The notes under the pieces: model-generated | The model's database searches: none | What the model saw: only the letters and a program-made list of their open reading frames with translations | Told to the model about the DNA's origin: nothing | Shown: positions 21,480 through 32,700 of the stretch, in pieces | Position numbering within the stretch: position 1 is the stretch's first letter | Layout: each line of letters begins with the position of its first letter | Position numbers and translations under genes: made by a program | DNA from: Ariolimax columbianus | Taxonomy: Eukaryota; Mollusca; Gastropoda; Stylommatophora; Arionidae | DNA: 64,000 nucleotides | Direction: 5' to 3' | Assembly: GCA_036924085.1 (NCBI GenBank) | Contig: JAVGWX010000014.1 | Location: 36,660,056 to 36,724,055 of the forward strand

Positions 21480-21690
21480 ATCTGAAACAATCGTGAACGA
21501 GTTGAAAGGGGGGGGGGAGAGAGGAGAGGAAGGAAAAGGGGTGGGGGGGGGTGGGATTGGTAATTTGACAGCTAGGCGGAAGTTGGGCGATTTGAAGTGA
21601 GAAAGGAGGGGCGAGTCGTAGGAGGGAGGGGATAGGTAGTGTGAGGTTTATGGGACAGAAATGGGCGGCGAGGAAGAGGGGCAGAGATGG
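21480..21690. other. G-rich low-complexity stretch
   Basis: Runs of G (nine at 21508, nine at 21543) and GAGGGG motifs. It could form G-quadruplexes on the + strand, which is inference. No gene. Confidence 0.7.
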
Positions 21691-21959
21691 CCAGGGTCAT
21701 TGAGAGTTGAAGACAGACGTGATGGGCCGGTTGCAGTGGTTAGGAGAAGGGTGGGAGCATAGTTGTTGCATTGTGCGACTGAATGTTTTGCAATCACGTG
21801 TCACTGTTATAACCGCCAGTCCATTTCCATACGATCCATCAGTACCGATGTGGGTATGTAGCAGTGCTGTGTCGTACATTGGGTTTGCGTAGATGCTGTG
21901 GTAAAATGTGTAAGTAGTTAATGATTCCAGATCAACTTGTAAGTAGTTATTCTCTCAAG

Positions 21960-22250
21960 ATGTATATGTCTAGCTATTGTGTTAAGTTACGTGTGTAGAT
22001 GATGTGTTAAGTTAAGTGTGTAGATGATGTGTCAAGTTAAGTGTCTAGTTTTTGGGTCAAGCTACGTGTGTAGAACCTGTGTCAAGCTACGTGTGTAGAT
22101 GGTGTCAAGTTAAGTGTGTAGATGCTGTGTTAAGTTACGCGTGTAGATGATGTGTCAAGTTAAGTGTGTAGTTTTTGGGTCAAGCTACGTGTGTAGGTGT
22201 GTTAATTTAAGTAAGTAGTTGTTGAGTCACATTAAGTGTGTAATTGTTGT
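21960..22250. repeat. Degenerate 23-25 bp tandem repeat
   Basis: GTGTAGATGATGTGTCAAGT recurs about ten times with substitutions and length changes. It fades into further TTGTG..AAGATGTG repeats up to about 22470. Confidence 0.8.
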
Positions 22251-22486
22251 CCCAATATGGTTTTGTGTGTTTAGCTATTTTGTCAAGATGTGTATGGTTA
22301 TTGCATTAATTTGTATGCAACTATTGTGCCAAGATGCATATTGTTATGTACAGTTACTGCTTCAAACTGCTTCTGTACGTATGTGTAGTGTTTGTGCCAA
22401 GATATTTGTCGCTGCTGTAGTTGTGTGTAATTATTGTTGCAAGATGTGTGTGAGCGCGCGTGTGTGACACCAAACACTCTAACTAT

Positions 22487-22625
22487 GAGTCGTTACAACC
22501 GAAACCCCTCGTGTAGTTATTATGTAATAAAGTGTGCAAACTAATCTGCTAATTTGACAATATCTCTCGATTTGCAGTGCTAATCCCTGCCAAAGTCTTG
22601 TATTTCATATTGGAAATGGCACCGC
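22487..22625 (+). repeat. Interspersed repeat end, partner of 6887-7005
   Basis: CGTTACAACCG, CGTGTAGTTATTATGTAATA and AGTGTGCAAACTAATCTGCT parallel the sequence at 6887-7005, including the AATAAA. Confidence 0.5.
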
Positions 22626-23275
22626 CTGATACATTTTCTTCCATTTCACGATCAAATGATTTATTCACTTGAGTGTCAAGGTTGCTGTTGTTTGTGTTGT
22701 TTAATGTTTACAATGAACAACTTTACTCTTTTGTGCGTCCTTAAAGATATACCCATTCGCTTGATTCCAACAGTGATATTCTAAGTTAGGACATCACAAC
22801 TATTCATTTGATCCATTTTTAGAGCTAATTTTGGCGGGGGATAGGAAGGAATATTAGATTTCAGCCTACTGGTCACATCCTGGCTGGTTCCTAACTGAAC
22901 TTCTTTATACTGTTGTAGAAAGCTATACACAGTTTATACCAGTGTTTCCTAACAATATTGCACCCACAGACCGGTAAAACTGGCAAACATTTTTCGTGGG
23001 CGGTGAAAATAGGAACCATTTGAAGAAAGCTAAAAGTTTTAGCCGTTTAATTTTTTTATTTTTTTTGGCCTCCATCTTGAATAGATTAAAATTTTACACC
23101 ATAAAAAACAAACACACAAACTTGTCTTCCAAATACTACAACACTGTGTTAGTAGATAAATTAACCTTTAAAACTTGTTCTAAACTCCAAAACAGTTTTC
23201 GAATTACCTAAATTAAATATCGCGATATTTATAAGGATCTCTGTCCCCCCCCCCCCCCCTCACCCCCCAACATGA
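22626..23275. other. No recognisable gene; ends in a poly-C run
   Basis: AT-rich, with a 14-base C run at about 23247. A piece at 22680-22745 (GTTGCTGTTGTTTG, TTTACTCTTTTGTGCG) resembles 63175-63235, just upstream of family E, so it may be an eroded flank of that family. Confidence 0.45.
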
Positions 23276-23612
23276 GTTGTCCACCGGGGTTATTGTGCAT
23301 GACAAGGACAAGAATAGCATGTCGTTATAGGTGACTGACAAGGCAAAAACCGGCCATGATTAGATGGTTTGTTGAGAGCAGCAAAGATGGCGCCTGACAG
23401 GCTGCGGGTCTACTTTGCTTTAGAGTTTGAGTAAATTAAGATAGACTTTTACATCGGTTAACCATCCTCTAAGTCACTTGTCCCAGCGCAGCTTAGTAAT
23501 ATAAGCTGCTCGAACCTAGTCAGATAAGCAAGAAATTCTTCTCACGGATACATTCAGCTCACGCCAGAGATGTTACCTGCACAGGAGCATCAGCCCCTGT
23601 AGAAGTACAGGT
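23276..23612 (+). mobile_element. Interspersed repeat family B, copy 3
   Basis: CATGACAAGGACAAGAATAG, CAGGCTGCGGGTCTACTTTG and the terminal CCCCTGTAGAAGTACAGG align with the copy at 10828-11180, with a small internal deletion. Confidence 0.8.
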
Positions 23613-23956
23613 AGACTGAAACTAAGACTAAACATTAGTATATATCCTTATAAATGTGCATTAATGTTTATATTGATTTCTAGTCAGAGCGGTGTTTTTA
23701 AAGAATGATACGACACACTTTTATATTTTTGTGTTTTCAGTATTCCGTTTTAATGACATATTATTCTCCAATCCTCCCGATAGGTCTATTCATGCATTCA
23801 TTATTAAAGTAATTTTTTAAACTAAAATATCCATTGAGTATATAATGTACCAACGCTGTTTAGGACCGACTGACTCAAAGATATTGTTGACTGTTGGATG
23901 AATACAAAGTCTTTTTGTCGATAATCATCATCGTCTTTAATTACTTAGGGTCTATC
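23613..23956. other. No recognisable feature
   Basis: AT-rich spacer between two interspersed repeats. No frame or repeat is recognised. Confidence 0.5.
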
Positions 23957-24310
23957 TGGCTTGGCTTCGTTCGTTCTCAATCTCCCGTTACCAAACCCCG
24001 AAAGGGCTTAAGTAGCAGAATGTAGTCCAGAGAACGGAATACGTTGTGTCGTAGTTTACAGCTTGACTGCGATATTTGCACCTTTCGGTCTAACACATGC
24101 GACGTCAGCAAGCATGTTTTGAGTACCGGGTTAGCATGCCTCTTCGATCCCTTCTCCTTAGCCAGTCTGCACTGCTGCAGCCTGTTATCGAGCATCACCG
24201 CGTGGAGGTGTAGAAGGGTATTGACAGCTATGATTCGCTGGCCCTGACGCTAGCAGTCAGCTATGGGTCGCTGACCACTGCAGCTCATGCGCTGCTCAGC
24301 ATCTTGATCC
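23957..24310 (+). mobile_element. Interspersed repeat family A, copy 2
   Basis: TGGCTTGGCTTCGTTCGTTC to GCTCAGCATCTTGATC, very close to copy 1 at 17053. Both ends are the same, which defines the element as about 355 bp. Confidence 0.8.
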
Positions 24311-24597
24311 TGGGGCCTATCTAATGACTGGATGACAATTTTCTTAATTCGCTATCTAAACATGTGGCTTTTTATTTCTGAATGATAGTCTCGATTCTCT
24401 GTAGAGTTTGAAATAAACATGAGTTCTCCATTCACCCACTGTCATTATGTCCGCTACTTGCATGGGGTATTATCAGTCTATGTACTTTACTATTTGCTAC
24501 ACATTTGTAGTCCGTGTGGTGTGTATTTATCCATAGTGTGAACAATATAGCCTTGACTTATGTCTTGTCAATGGCCCAAGGTAGTTTGGGGAAATTG

Positions 24598-25160
24598 AGT
24601 GAGTTTGATGGACAGTGAGTGAGGCTGATGACCAGTAAGTGAGGTTGATGACCAGTGAATGAGGCTGGTGAGAAGTAAGTGAGGCTGATGGCCAGTGAAT
24701 GAGTGAGGTTGATAGCCAGTGAGTGAGGTTGACAGCCAGTGAGTGAGTGAAACTGATGACCAGTGAGTGAGGTTGATGACCAGTGAGTAAGGCTGATGAC
24801 CAGTGAGTGAGATTAATGACCAGTGAGTGAGGTTGATGATCAATGAGTGAATCTGATGACCATTGAGTGAGTGAGGTTGATAACCAGTGAGTGAGAGAGG
24901 TTGATGACCAGTGAGTGAGACTGAAGACCAGTGAGTGAGTAAGGTTTATGGCCAGTGAGTGAGTGAAGTTGATGGGCAGTCAGTGAGGCTGATGACCAGT
25001 GAGTGAGGTTGATGACCAGTTAGTGAACCCGATGACCATTGAGTGAGTGAGGTTGATGACCAGTGAGTGAGCGAGGTTGATGACCAGTGAGTGAGTTAGG
25101 CTGATGACCAGTGAGTGAGGTTGATGACCAGTGAGTGAGCGAGGTTAATGACTAGTGATG
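24598..25160. repeat. 20-24 bp tandem array
   Basis: GATGACCAGTGAGTGAGGTT units, some with an extra GAGT. About 25 units. The element at 25166 begins right at the array's right edge. Confidence 0.95.
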
Positions 25161-25165
25161 GGGAT

Positions 25166-27445
25166 ACTCTGACACAGACAGCAGAGGTGACGAAGTGGAA
25201 GATTGGGAGATAGATGCAAATCTCTCCCTAATCAATAGGCCGGAGGATAGCCCTAGCTTCTATTCAAGAACATGGCATACCACCTCGGCTCCAGATTTGG
25301 CCTTCTCCACACAGGACATACACCATAAAATAGACCGCCAGGTGCTAAACCAACTGGCAGGTAGCGACCACAGGCCGATCAGGCTAACCATTGGCATAGA
25401 AGTAGGCCCACAGGAAACAAAACCGCTCCCACGTTGGAATTACAAACGAGCCGACTGGGACAGATTTGCAATCCTGACAGATGGGCTGTGTGAAACCATC
25501 AACACACGAAACACCAAAATGAAGCCCATGGTAGAGAGCCTAAGCAAGGCAATAATGCAAGCCGCCACTGAAACCATCCCAAGAGGAGCTAGGAAAAACT
25601 ATAAGCCCTACTGGAATGATGAGTTGCAGAAAGTGGAAGATGCAGTAACAAATGCTAGGAACATGGCAGAGCGAGAAAAATCCATGGAAGCAAACATCGC
25701 CCTCAAAGCCGCCGCGGCGAAGTACAAACACACTCTCAAGCAAACAGCAAGAGAAAGCTGGAAAAATAAAACGGAAAGTCTAAACCTGGACAAAGACGGG
25801 AACAAGCTATGGAAGCTAGTCAGAGCCATGAATGACGAAACCCCGTCAAATAAACAAATTACTATCAAGCAGGGCGAGAACTTGATCACAGGTAAGAAAG
25901 CCGCAAACGCCTTTGTCGATCACTATGCCAGAGCAAACCACATCGAGGTCCCTGCAGATAAGCATACAGACATTAGCGAAGAACTAAAGGTACACGAAAA
26001 CATGAATACGGCTCCTGAAGAGCACATGATGGCCAAACTAACAATGCGCGAAATGGAAGAGGCTATGAGAACACTAAAGAAAAGGAAATCTTGCTGGCAC
26101 AAGCTGGGGAGCAGACGAAGGCATACTAAAGAAACTGTACACTGGAAGAGTGAGACCAATTCTCGAGTATGGCATTGCGGCATGGACAACAGCAGCGAAG
26201 GCGAACTTCGATAAAGTTAACAAACTTCAAAACCAAGCCATGAGAATTATAACAGGTGGCATGAAGTCAACGCCAATTGTAGAACTTGAAAAGATTACAA
26301 AACTGCAATCCATGACCGATAGAAGAGACTGCAGAGTCCAGCTGCAGTCAGAGAAACTCCGAAGACTGACTGACCATCCAATGTACCAGAAACTAAACAA
26401 TTTGGGAAATGGGAAACTAAAGCGGAGAAACTTTGCAGAAATAGCCAAAGCAAAGATGCACGAAGATCCCATAAACACACTAACAACACCAAAACCCATC
26501 ACTACTGTACGAAAACCTACCTGGAGGCAGGATATATTTCCAGAGGTGGTAGAAAATATACCAGGTATTGCAAACAAAAACTGCCAGACTGAAAAAGAAA
26601 GGAGAGACACTACCCTAAGCTTCATAACGAAAAGCTACCCAAGCATGGACTGGACCCATGCATACACCGACGGTTCTGTAACAAACACTACACAGAACGG
26701 AGGGGCAGGAGCATTCCTGAATCTACCAAATGGCAGAAAAATAACACTGTCATTCGCTACTGGTAAGTACACAAGCAATTTCAGAGCGGAGGCAGAGGCA
26801 CTGAGGGCGGCAGTGGAAGAAATGGTGACACACAGTGAAAAGGAGAGCCATATAGTCCTGCTGACAGATGCTCTCGCCGTAGTCACAGCGCTAAAAAGCC
26901 AGAAAAACACTCAGCTAAATGACTTAAGAGCAGCACTCTGCAAACTGTGCCAGCAGTCCGCACCAAAAAGGGTAGTGGTACAGTGGGTTCCGTCACACTA
27001 CAACATCCAAGGCAACGAGGAGGCAGACAGACTGGCGAAAGAAGGTGCAAGACTACCACAAACAGATACTAGTATGGCGTACGAAGAGTCAAAACGGCTT
27101 ATCAAAGCCAGATACATGACCAAATGGGAAACCGAACATACTGGTTACACCAAAAACGATGCCTATTACCAGTTGAACCGAAGAGAGCAGGTCGTTGTCT
27201 TCAGACTTCGCACTGGCCACAACAGACTGAGGTACCACCTATTCAACAAATTGAAGATAGGGTGTACCGACGAATGCCCGTGCGGTACCGGTAAAATGGC
27301 CGCTGAACATCTGCTGCAGAACTGCCCGACATACGAGGATCAGAGAGAGCAGATGTGGCCATCACCAGTGGAACTGCAAGACAAGCTCTATGGCAGTGGC
27401 GAGAGCCTCAGGATGACCGCCGCTTTTTTCCGCCATACGTTTTTC
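25166..27445 (+). mobile_element. I-superfamily non-LTR retrotransposon with RT core deleted
   Basis: The longest member of this family in the window. It carries the end of the endonuclease domain, the linker, and then (after a deletion at about 26095) the thumb, RNase H domain and C-terminus. It is truncated at the 5' end, next to the 20-bp array, and at the 3' end, where the coding diverges at about 27428 before the (GAA)n tail. The junction at 26090-26100 (AAATCTTGCTGGCACAAGCT) corresponds to AAACTTGCTGGCACAAGCTG in the copy at 39040-40600 (- strand), which places the right edge of the deletion exactly. Confidence 0.9.
25195..26214 (+). pseudogene. Endonuclease end and linker of I-like ORF2
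   Basis: The frame includes an APE-type endonuclease end: TSAPDLAFSTQD, then the conserved LAGSDHRPIRLTI, whose SDH is the catalytic Asp-His motif of this nuclease family. The long linker continues through RTLKKRKS, which is where RT would begin (KRKSPGPDG in the family, from general knowledge). It then jumps into thumb-region DNA in the wrong frame. The first in-frame Met was used as start; coding appears to begin earlier, without a start codon, at the truncation. Confidence 0.85.
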
Positions 27446-27448
27446 TAA
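26150..27448 (+). pseudogene. Thumb, RNase H domain and C-terminus of I-like ORF2
   Basis: 432 residues. RVRPILEYGIAAWTTAAKAN is the end of the RT thumb. RNase H follows with all four catalytic acids visible: D174 (AYTDGSV), E214 (FRAEAEAL), D240 (LLTDALAVV) and D293 (GNEEADRLAK). The C-terminal Cys/His segment is DECPCGTGKMAAEHLLQNCP. The domain looks intact, but with no RT the element is non-autonomous. The last residues (FFRHTFF) differ from the family ending AAFFEK, marking the 3' truncation. Confidence 0.88.
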
Positions 27449-28109
27449 TAGGTTGTACTGCCATCATACTGTGATTTACGTTGCACTGTTTTGTTAGGCT
27501 TGCGGCCCCGTGCATCCGATTTCAACAGGCGCTTCTGTAGGGATGCCCTCCTTAGCCTCTGGCTGTCCCCAGCCTATCTGCAAGGCAGCAGTTGTTTACG
27601 AGTTTTCTCTCTTATGGAAGTTGTCTTACCAGACTATCGAGTCTTCACTACTCGTGTCTATAGGGTGCAATGATGATATGTGATGATATATGAGATGGAC
27701 TGGTTTACCCGGAAGAGAGGCAGTCCAGTGTGTCTGTATCCCAGGATCGTCACGTCCTGCCAGAAACGTAGCATTTGCATGTGAGTGGGGTATCTCTTTT
27801 TCCCTTTATTTTCTTGGCTTCTATGCAGGGATGGTGCGCCTAGCATTCCCCGCCACCTGGGGTGTTGACACAGTGGGGCAGGTGTGCAATGTCCGCTGGT
27901 CTGCATCTCTTCTGCGTCAAGCATGATAGTTATGGCTGATAACGTACAGAGGTAGATATCGTAGCCGGAGTGCATTCAGCCAGAGGACATGCCTGGTAAT
28001 GTCACAGAGATGTTGATCGCCTGGTGTGCGGACAACTCTCATGGTCAGTGGTTGAGTCTTGACAGTTCACAGTGAGGTGGCTGCTCTACTGTTTTCGACA
28101 CCCCGACCA
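27449..28109. other. Unidentified; possibly rDNA 3' flank
   Basis: No gene or window repeat is recognised. Because it directly follows the 28S-like 3' end (- strand), it could be an external spacer, but nothing in the sequence proves this. Confidence 0.35.
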
Positions 28110-28410
28110 GGTTCTAAGTCTTTGGTTGGTGGTTTCGCACCCAATCGCCGAGCATGTAGGAGCCTCCCATTGCAGTGGTGCTGAGATTTTGGGCGGGATT
28201 GCGGCTTACAAGGGTTCGGCCGTAATCCCCCACATGGTAGCCTCGCGCCCTTGGCTTATCAGCCTGGTACGTGAACCAAAGTGTCTGCGGCTCCTCTCGA
28301 TTTGAGCTGGTTTTCCGTAGCAACGCCCTGTCATTTGTAGGGTAAAACTGACCTGTCTTGAGATGATCTATTTCCAGCACCCGTTCACTATTTGGTCAGA
28401 CGAATTTATT
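28110..28410 (-). pseudogene. Decayed 28S rRNA 3' end
   Basis: Read on the - strand: GACAGGTCAGTTTTACCCTA, GAGAGGAGCCGCAG, ACGTACCAGGCTGATAAGCC, GAGGCTACCATGTGGGGGAT and CAATCCCGCCCA follow, in order, the end of eukaryotic 28S rRNA (sarcin-ricin side to the 3' terminus). Substitutions are frequent, far more than in the neighbouring 18S part, so it is not a functional 28S end. It would be about the last 280 nt of 28S. Confidence 0.82.
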
Positions 28411-28980
28411 GAGGGCTTTTGTTTGTCAATGACCAGGTATTTGAAATCTGCGGTTTCTGCGGAGTTAAACACGATTTCCGTAGCGTTCTTTCATTTGAGT
28501 GTTTGAGAGCTGACTTGTCATCCGTGAGTCTAATACCAGCGTACGTTCATTATTAGACCCAAACGGCAGTGCTCTCGATTTGTCAGTTGTTCTACAGTAT
28601 TGGCGTGATTCAGTCAAATTAAGCCGCAGGTCCACACCTGGTGGTGCCCTTCCGTCAATTCCCTTAGCGAGACAATCAAGTTTCTTAGAGGGTAGCCCCA
28701 AAATTTTCGAGGGTCTAATTCCAGCACATGTTCTCTATTAGACCCCACGAAGGTGTACTTTTTGATAGTCATTCTGCAGTATTGGCGTGGTAAGTTAACT
28801 TAGGTCTCAGGCTCCACTCCTGATAGTGCTCTTCCGTCAATTTCTTTATCAAACACTGGATGCAGACAAAACCGAGCCACAGGGGGCATAACCCCAGATT
28901 TCTGGTGGTCTAAGTCCAGCACCAGTTCCATATTAGACCCCAGAAGAGTGGTCTCGGCATGTCAATCATTTCAGTGTTGG
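28411..28980 (-). pseudogene. Tandem chimeric 18S/28S rRNA units
   Basis: Three units of about 180-195 bp. 18S-like pieces (GGAATTGACGGAAGGGCACC and flanks) lie at 28606-28669 and 28789-28848, the third being the end of the intact 18S at 28981-29040. 28S-like pieces resembling the CTAATAGGGAACGTGAGCTG / TTTAGACC region lie at 28510-28560, 28706-28750 and 28902-28950, and the same motif opens the 28S 3' end near 28390. Between them recur AACACGGCCAACACTG-like linkers. The third unit extends further into 28S (AACCGCAGATTTCAAATACC). The alternating order shows one 18S-28S fusion that was then tandemly multiplied. Confidence 0.75.
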
Positions 28981-29004
28981 CCGTGTTGAGTCAAATTAAG
29001 CCGC

Positions 29005-29053
<49 letters not shown>

Positions 29054-30220
29054 TTTGCAACCATACTTCCCCCGGAACCCAAACACTTTGGTTTCCCGGA
29101 AGCTGCCCGCAGAGTCATCGAAGCAACTCCTGCGGATCGCTAGTCGGCATCGTTTATGGTCAGAACTACGACGGTATCTGATCGTCTTCGCGCCTCTGAC
29201 TTTCGTTCTTGATTAATGAAAACATTCTTGACAAATGCTTTCGCAGTAGCTCGTCTTGCGGCGATCCAAGAATTTCACCTCTAACGCCGCAGTACGAATG
29301 CCCCCGTTTGTCCCTGTTAATCATTACCTCCAGTTCCGAAAACCAACAAAATAGAACCGAGGTCCTATTCCATTATTCCATGCACCATTATTCAGGCAGC
29401 CGAGGCCTGCTTTGAACACTCTAATTTTTTCAAAGTAAACGCGCCGGCCACCCAGGACGCTCAGCGAAGAGCACCCGTGGGAGAGAGCCGGCAGACGGTA
29501 GGGCAGGAGACAACGGGCAGTGAACCGGCGCGAGCCGGACCGCCCGCCTGCGCCTGAGATCTATCTACGAGCTTTTTAACTGCAACAACTTTAATATACG
29601 CTATTGGAGCTGGAATTACCGCGGCTGCTGGCACCAGACTTGCCCTCCAATAGATCCTCGTTAAAGGGTTTAAAGTGTACTCATTCCAATTACGGGGCCT
29701 CGAAAGAGTCCCGTATTGTTATTTTTTGTCACTACCTCCCCGTGCCGGGAGTGGGTAAGTTGCGCGCCTGCTGCCTTCCTTGGATGTGGTAGCCGTTTCT
29801 CATGCTCCCTCTCCGGAATCGAACCCTGATTCCTCGTTACCCGTTACAAACATGGTAGGCATGTCACGTACCATCGACATTTGATAGGGCAGACATTTGA
29901 AAGATGCGTCGCCGGCACATGAGGCCATGCGATCAGCACAAAGTTATCCAGAGTCACCAGTGGGGACGCCGCAACCCCGCCAGGGGAAACGACGATTGGT
30001 TTTGAACTAATAAAAGCGCTCTTTCCGCGAGGGTCGGAGCTTGGTAAGCATGTATTAGCTCTAGAATTGCCACAGTTATCCAAGTAGGATCGTGTCATCT
30101 AAGGAACCTCGACTGATTTAATGAGCCATTCGCGGTTTCACCGTGAGACAGTGTGAACTTAAACATGCATGGCTTAATCTTTGAGACAAGCATATGACTA
30201 CTGGCAGGATCAACCAGATA
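28981..30220 (-). rRNA. 18S rRNA, 5' two thirds (truncated)
   Basis: The - strand begins TATCTGGTTGATCCTGCCAG at 30220, the canonical eukaryotic 18S start, and stays near intact through ATGCTTGTCTCAAAGATTAA, CCGCGGTAATTCCAGCTCCA, GTGAAATTCTTGGATCG, TTCCGGGGGAAGTATGGTTG and AAGGAATTGACGGAAGGGCA. It ends at AATTTGACTCAACACGG (28981), after which normal 18S sequence is lost. At about 1240 nt it lacks the last 550-600 nt of an animal 18S. Variable segments are GC-rich. It may come from an rDNA repeat moved out of the main array, or from an assembly junction. Confidence 0.95.
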
Positions 30221-30730
30221 TCTGTCGGAGACGTACGTACAGCACACACACCGGTCGGCGGAGGAAGGGTTACGTGTAAAAAAGCCTCGCTGGGACGACG
30301 GCCGCAGGGACCGACTGACGGGACGGACGGTTTGTTCCACCCGTCCCTCACTCCGTCGACCTAGGACCGCCTGACAGGGGCCTCCCACACGCACCAGACG
30401 ACCGACCGACCGGGCTCGCTCGAGGAGGGATGGCAGCGCTCTGTGCAGAACGGATCCCAACGACCTCGGCGATGAATTTCACTGGGACTAGAGACACAAT
30501 TTGGCCTGCCCTTCTCCGTAGGGAGAACGCAGGGCCTCGAGGCAACGATTTCTGCTTTCCATTTGCCGGTCACAAGCTCTTTGCGAGAGTCGGACCACCA
30601 GCGAGACGTACTGTCGAGCTCTGCTATAAGCCTTAGATAAATCACCACGGACGGACCACGTTTCCTGATACGGACCAGACTAGCGCACCTCGGTGGAGGA
30701 GCCACTACCACAAACCGCACCCAATTCGCA
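30221..30730 (-). other. GC-rich leader upstream of 18S, probable 5' external transcribed spacer
   Basis: About 500 bp immediately 5' of the 18S start, on the same strand, is GC-rich with short GACGGACGGAC-like repeats, unlike the AT-rich surroundings. Position and composition fit a 5' ETS. I cannot identify a Pol I promoter. Confidence 0.55.
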
Positions 30731-32195
30731 CTACGGGGAAAGGCAGGCGAGCGTTTTCCGCAAGCCCGCGCTATCGCTCCGCCTGGCGGGACTGAGATCG
30801 CTTTACGAACACTGGTTGAAATTTAGTCGCTGCGGCGAGACAACTACCTCAGATATACAATCTATTCGACCATTGGTACGACTGTATCACACACGTGACA
30901 TTAGCCTCCATTTCGTTGTAAACTAACCAACGATTTGCTGAATTGCCTGCCAAGCGTCAACCGCTTTTGTGAGATATCTCCTGTATGGAAACGGCGTTAT
31001 CATATAAGAGGTACAGTGAAGAGATAACAACATAAGCTGTCACACTTGTTTTGTGAGAAATACTGTCAAGTTTCGAACTAAAGCTGTTCTTTTAACGTAT
31101 GAGACATATTGTCAAGTTCAGAACTATAACTGTTGTTTTATTAACTGAGAAACTGTACATTTTCTTTGGAAAAACACGATTTTACTTCAACTAATTCTGT
31201 AAATAGTTTATCAATGCGGCAGTTGATCCAAATAATTTTGTAAACACTGCAATAATTCAAACGGAATTCTGGCAATCAGCTATTTAGTTAGTCTTTAACA
31301 TGTTCATATTTTTTTGGATATTGTGGCTGTTTTGTTTGCTGGAGTACATATGTTTCAAGTATAATTATATTCCGTGTACAGATTACGAATGGTTTCTAAG
31401 CAAGGTTGATACTGATATGTGATTCGTATTGTTTTATATATATATATATATATATACACGGATATGTATGTATGTCGTGTGCTGGTCTGTGATGAGTAAA
31501 AATATGTGCTTGACGGGTAAAAAAAAAATAAGTATTTAATCAATAATGACGTTTTTAATCGTTAGTACACAACGACTCTCGCACGATTACTAATAATATT
31601 ACAGTTCGAATAGATTTACATAAGTTAGATTATGATGGTGGATCTAAATGGACATCCACTACCACAATTTAAACCTACTAAAGCTATCGATAAATGGTAC
31701 TGCAGTGCTAAAACTCCAAAGACACAAACGACCTGCTTCTGACAGCAGTGCATTTTCTTTTAAGAAGAAATAGGCTAATACTGTGTAAGTAATACAACAT
31801 GTTTTGGTTTATTACGCATTAGTTTGTAAAAATAAAAGTGAACGAGTGCCTATCCTAAGTTTGTTAACATAAATTGCATAACCGAAGTCCGGTCATGCTG
31901 TGTGGTGCATTGTTTTTACAGACTGGTGAGCTACTCTAACATTTATCATGTATTTATATGTAATTTATATATATATATCTATATAGACAGACAGGTTGGC
32001 AGATTAAAGCAGAGACAGATAGGTAGAGGTACATTAGGGACAAAATGTAGTGGTGGCTCACTTGGCAAATAAATTGATCAATCAATTAATAAATCGACCA
32101 ATTTATCAGTCACATTTCAATACTCAGCTTTAGTATAATCTACGTTATTAGTGACTGATGAGTTGTTGATTCAGCAGTCTAAGAACTAAGTTCTT
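30731..32195. other. No recognisable gene; two (TA)n runs
   Basis: The first 180 bp remain GC-rich and may be rDNA spacer; the rest is AT-rich. (TA)n runs lie at 31435-31457 and near 31965-31985. No coding or repeat-family match is seen. Confidence 0.5.
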
Positions 32196-32199
32196 CGAC

Positions 32200-32700
32200 C
32201 CACAGTTCGTGAACTGTTGTTTAGTTCCAGGGCGTTCCATTTGTCTGGTCCATGAGGACTCTCCCCTAACACCATCAAGCGCAGAACACTAACACAAGTT
32301 GATGCGCCACAGTTTCGTAGAGATCTGTCCACAGCCGACACTCTGGAGTCTTGTGAATTCTGCTCAAGTGGTTGTTTAGTTATATATGTTGAGTTCAAAA
32401 CCGGAAAATGCTGTTCTGATTTCTCCTTTTCAAGAGGTTGATGTTGTCTTTGGGATTTGAGATGGCGATATGTTTGTAGATCTCTTTTCCAGCATTACCC
32501 ATATGTTCAGTCAAATCTTTGTGTTCAGTTTTAATAGTTGTTTGACTGTCTGTAGGGGGTATTGTTGTTCTTCATCGCTTTCTAATCAGTCTGTCTGCAT
32601 TGCCTTTGCCAGGTGTATCTGATGACCAGTGATCCCCTGAATAACTATTCTGACTTCATTGGATGTGATGTTTGTTGACATTTGTGAATATTTTGGCACC
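32200..32700 (-). mobile_element. RNase H-type retroelement remnant
   Basis: The - strand, across shifts and stops, reads GDHWSSDTPGKGNADRLIRK (the end of an RNase H domain, with the catalytic Asp in NADRL), then KRRNQNSIFRF and a HLSRIHKTPECRL ending. It lies head to head with the next element. Confidence 0.55.

Noticed and set aside
23977..24198. A small conserved protein frame within repeat family A (- strand)
   Set aside because: The frame is not kept in the other three copies and shows no known motif.
28981..30220. A functional 18S rRNA gene
   Set aside because: It stops after about 1240 nt and continues into fusion repeats; the 3' third needed for the decoding centre is absent.
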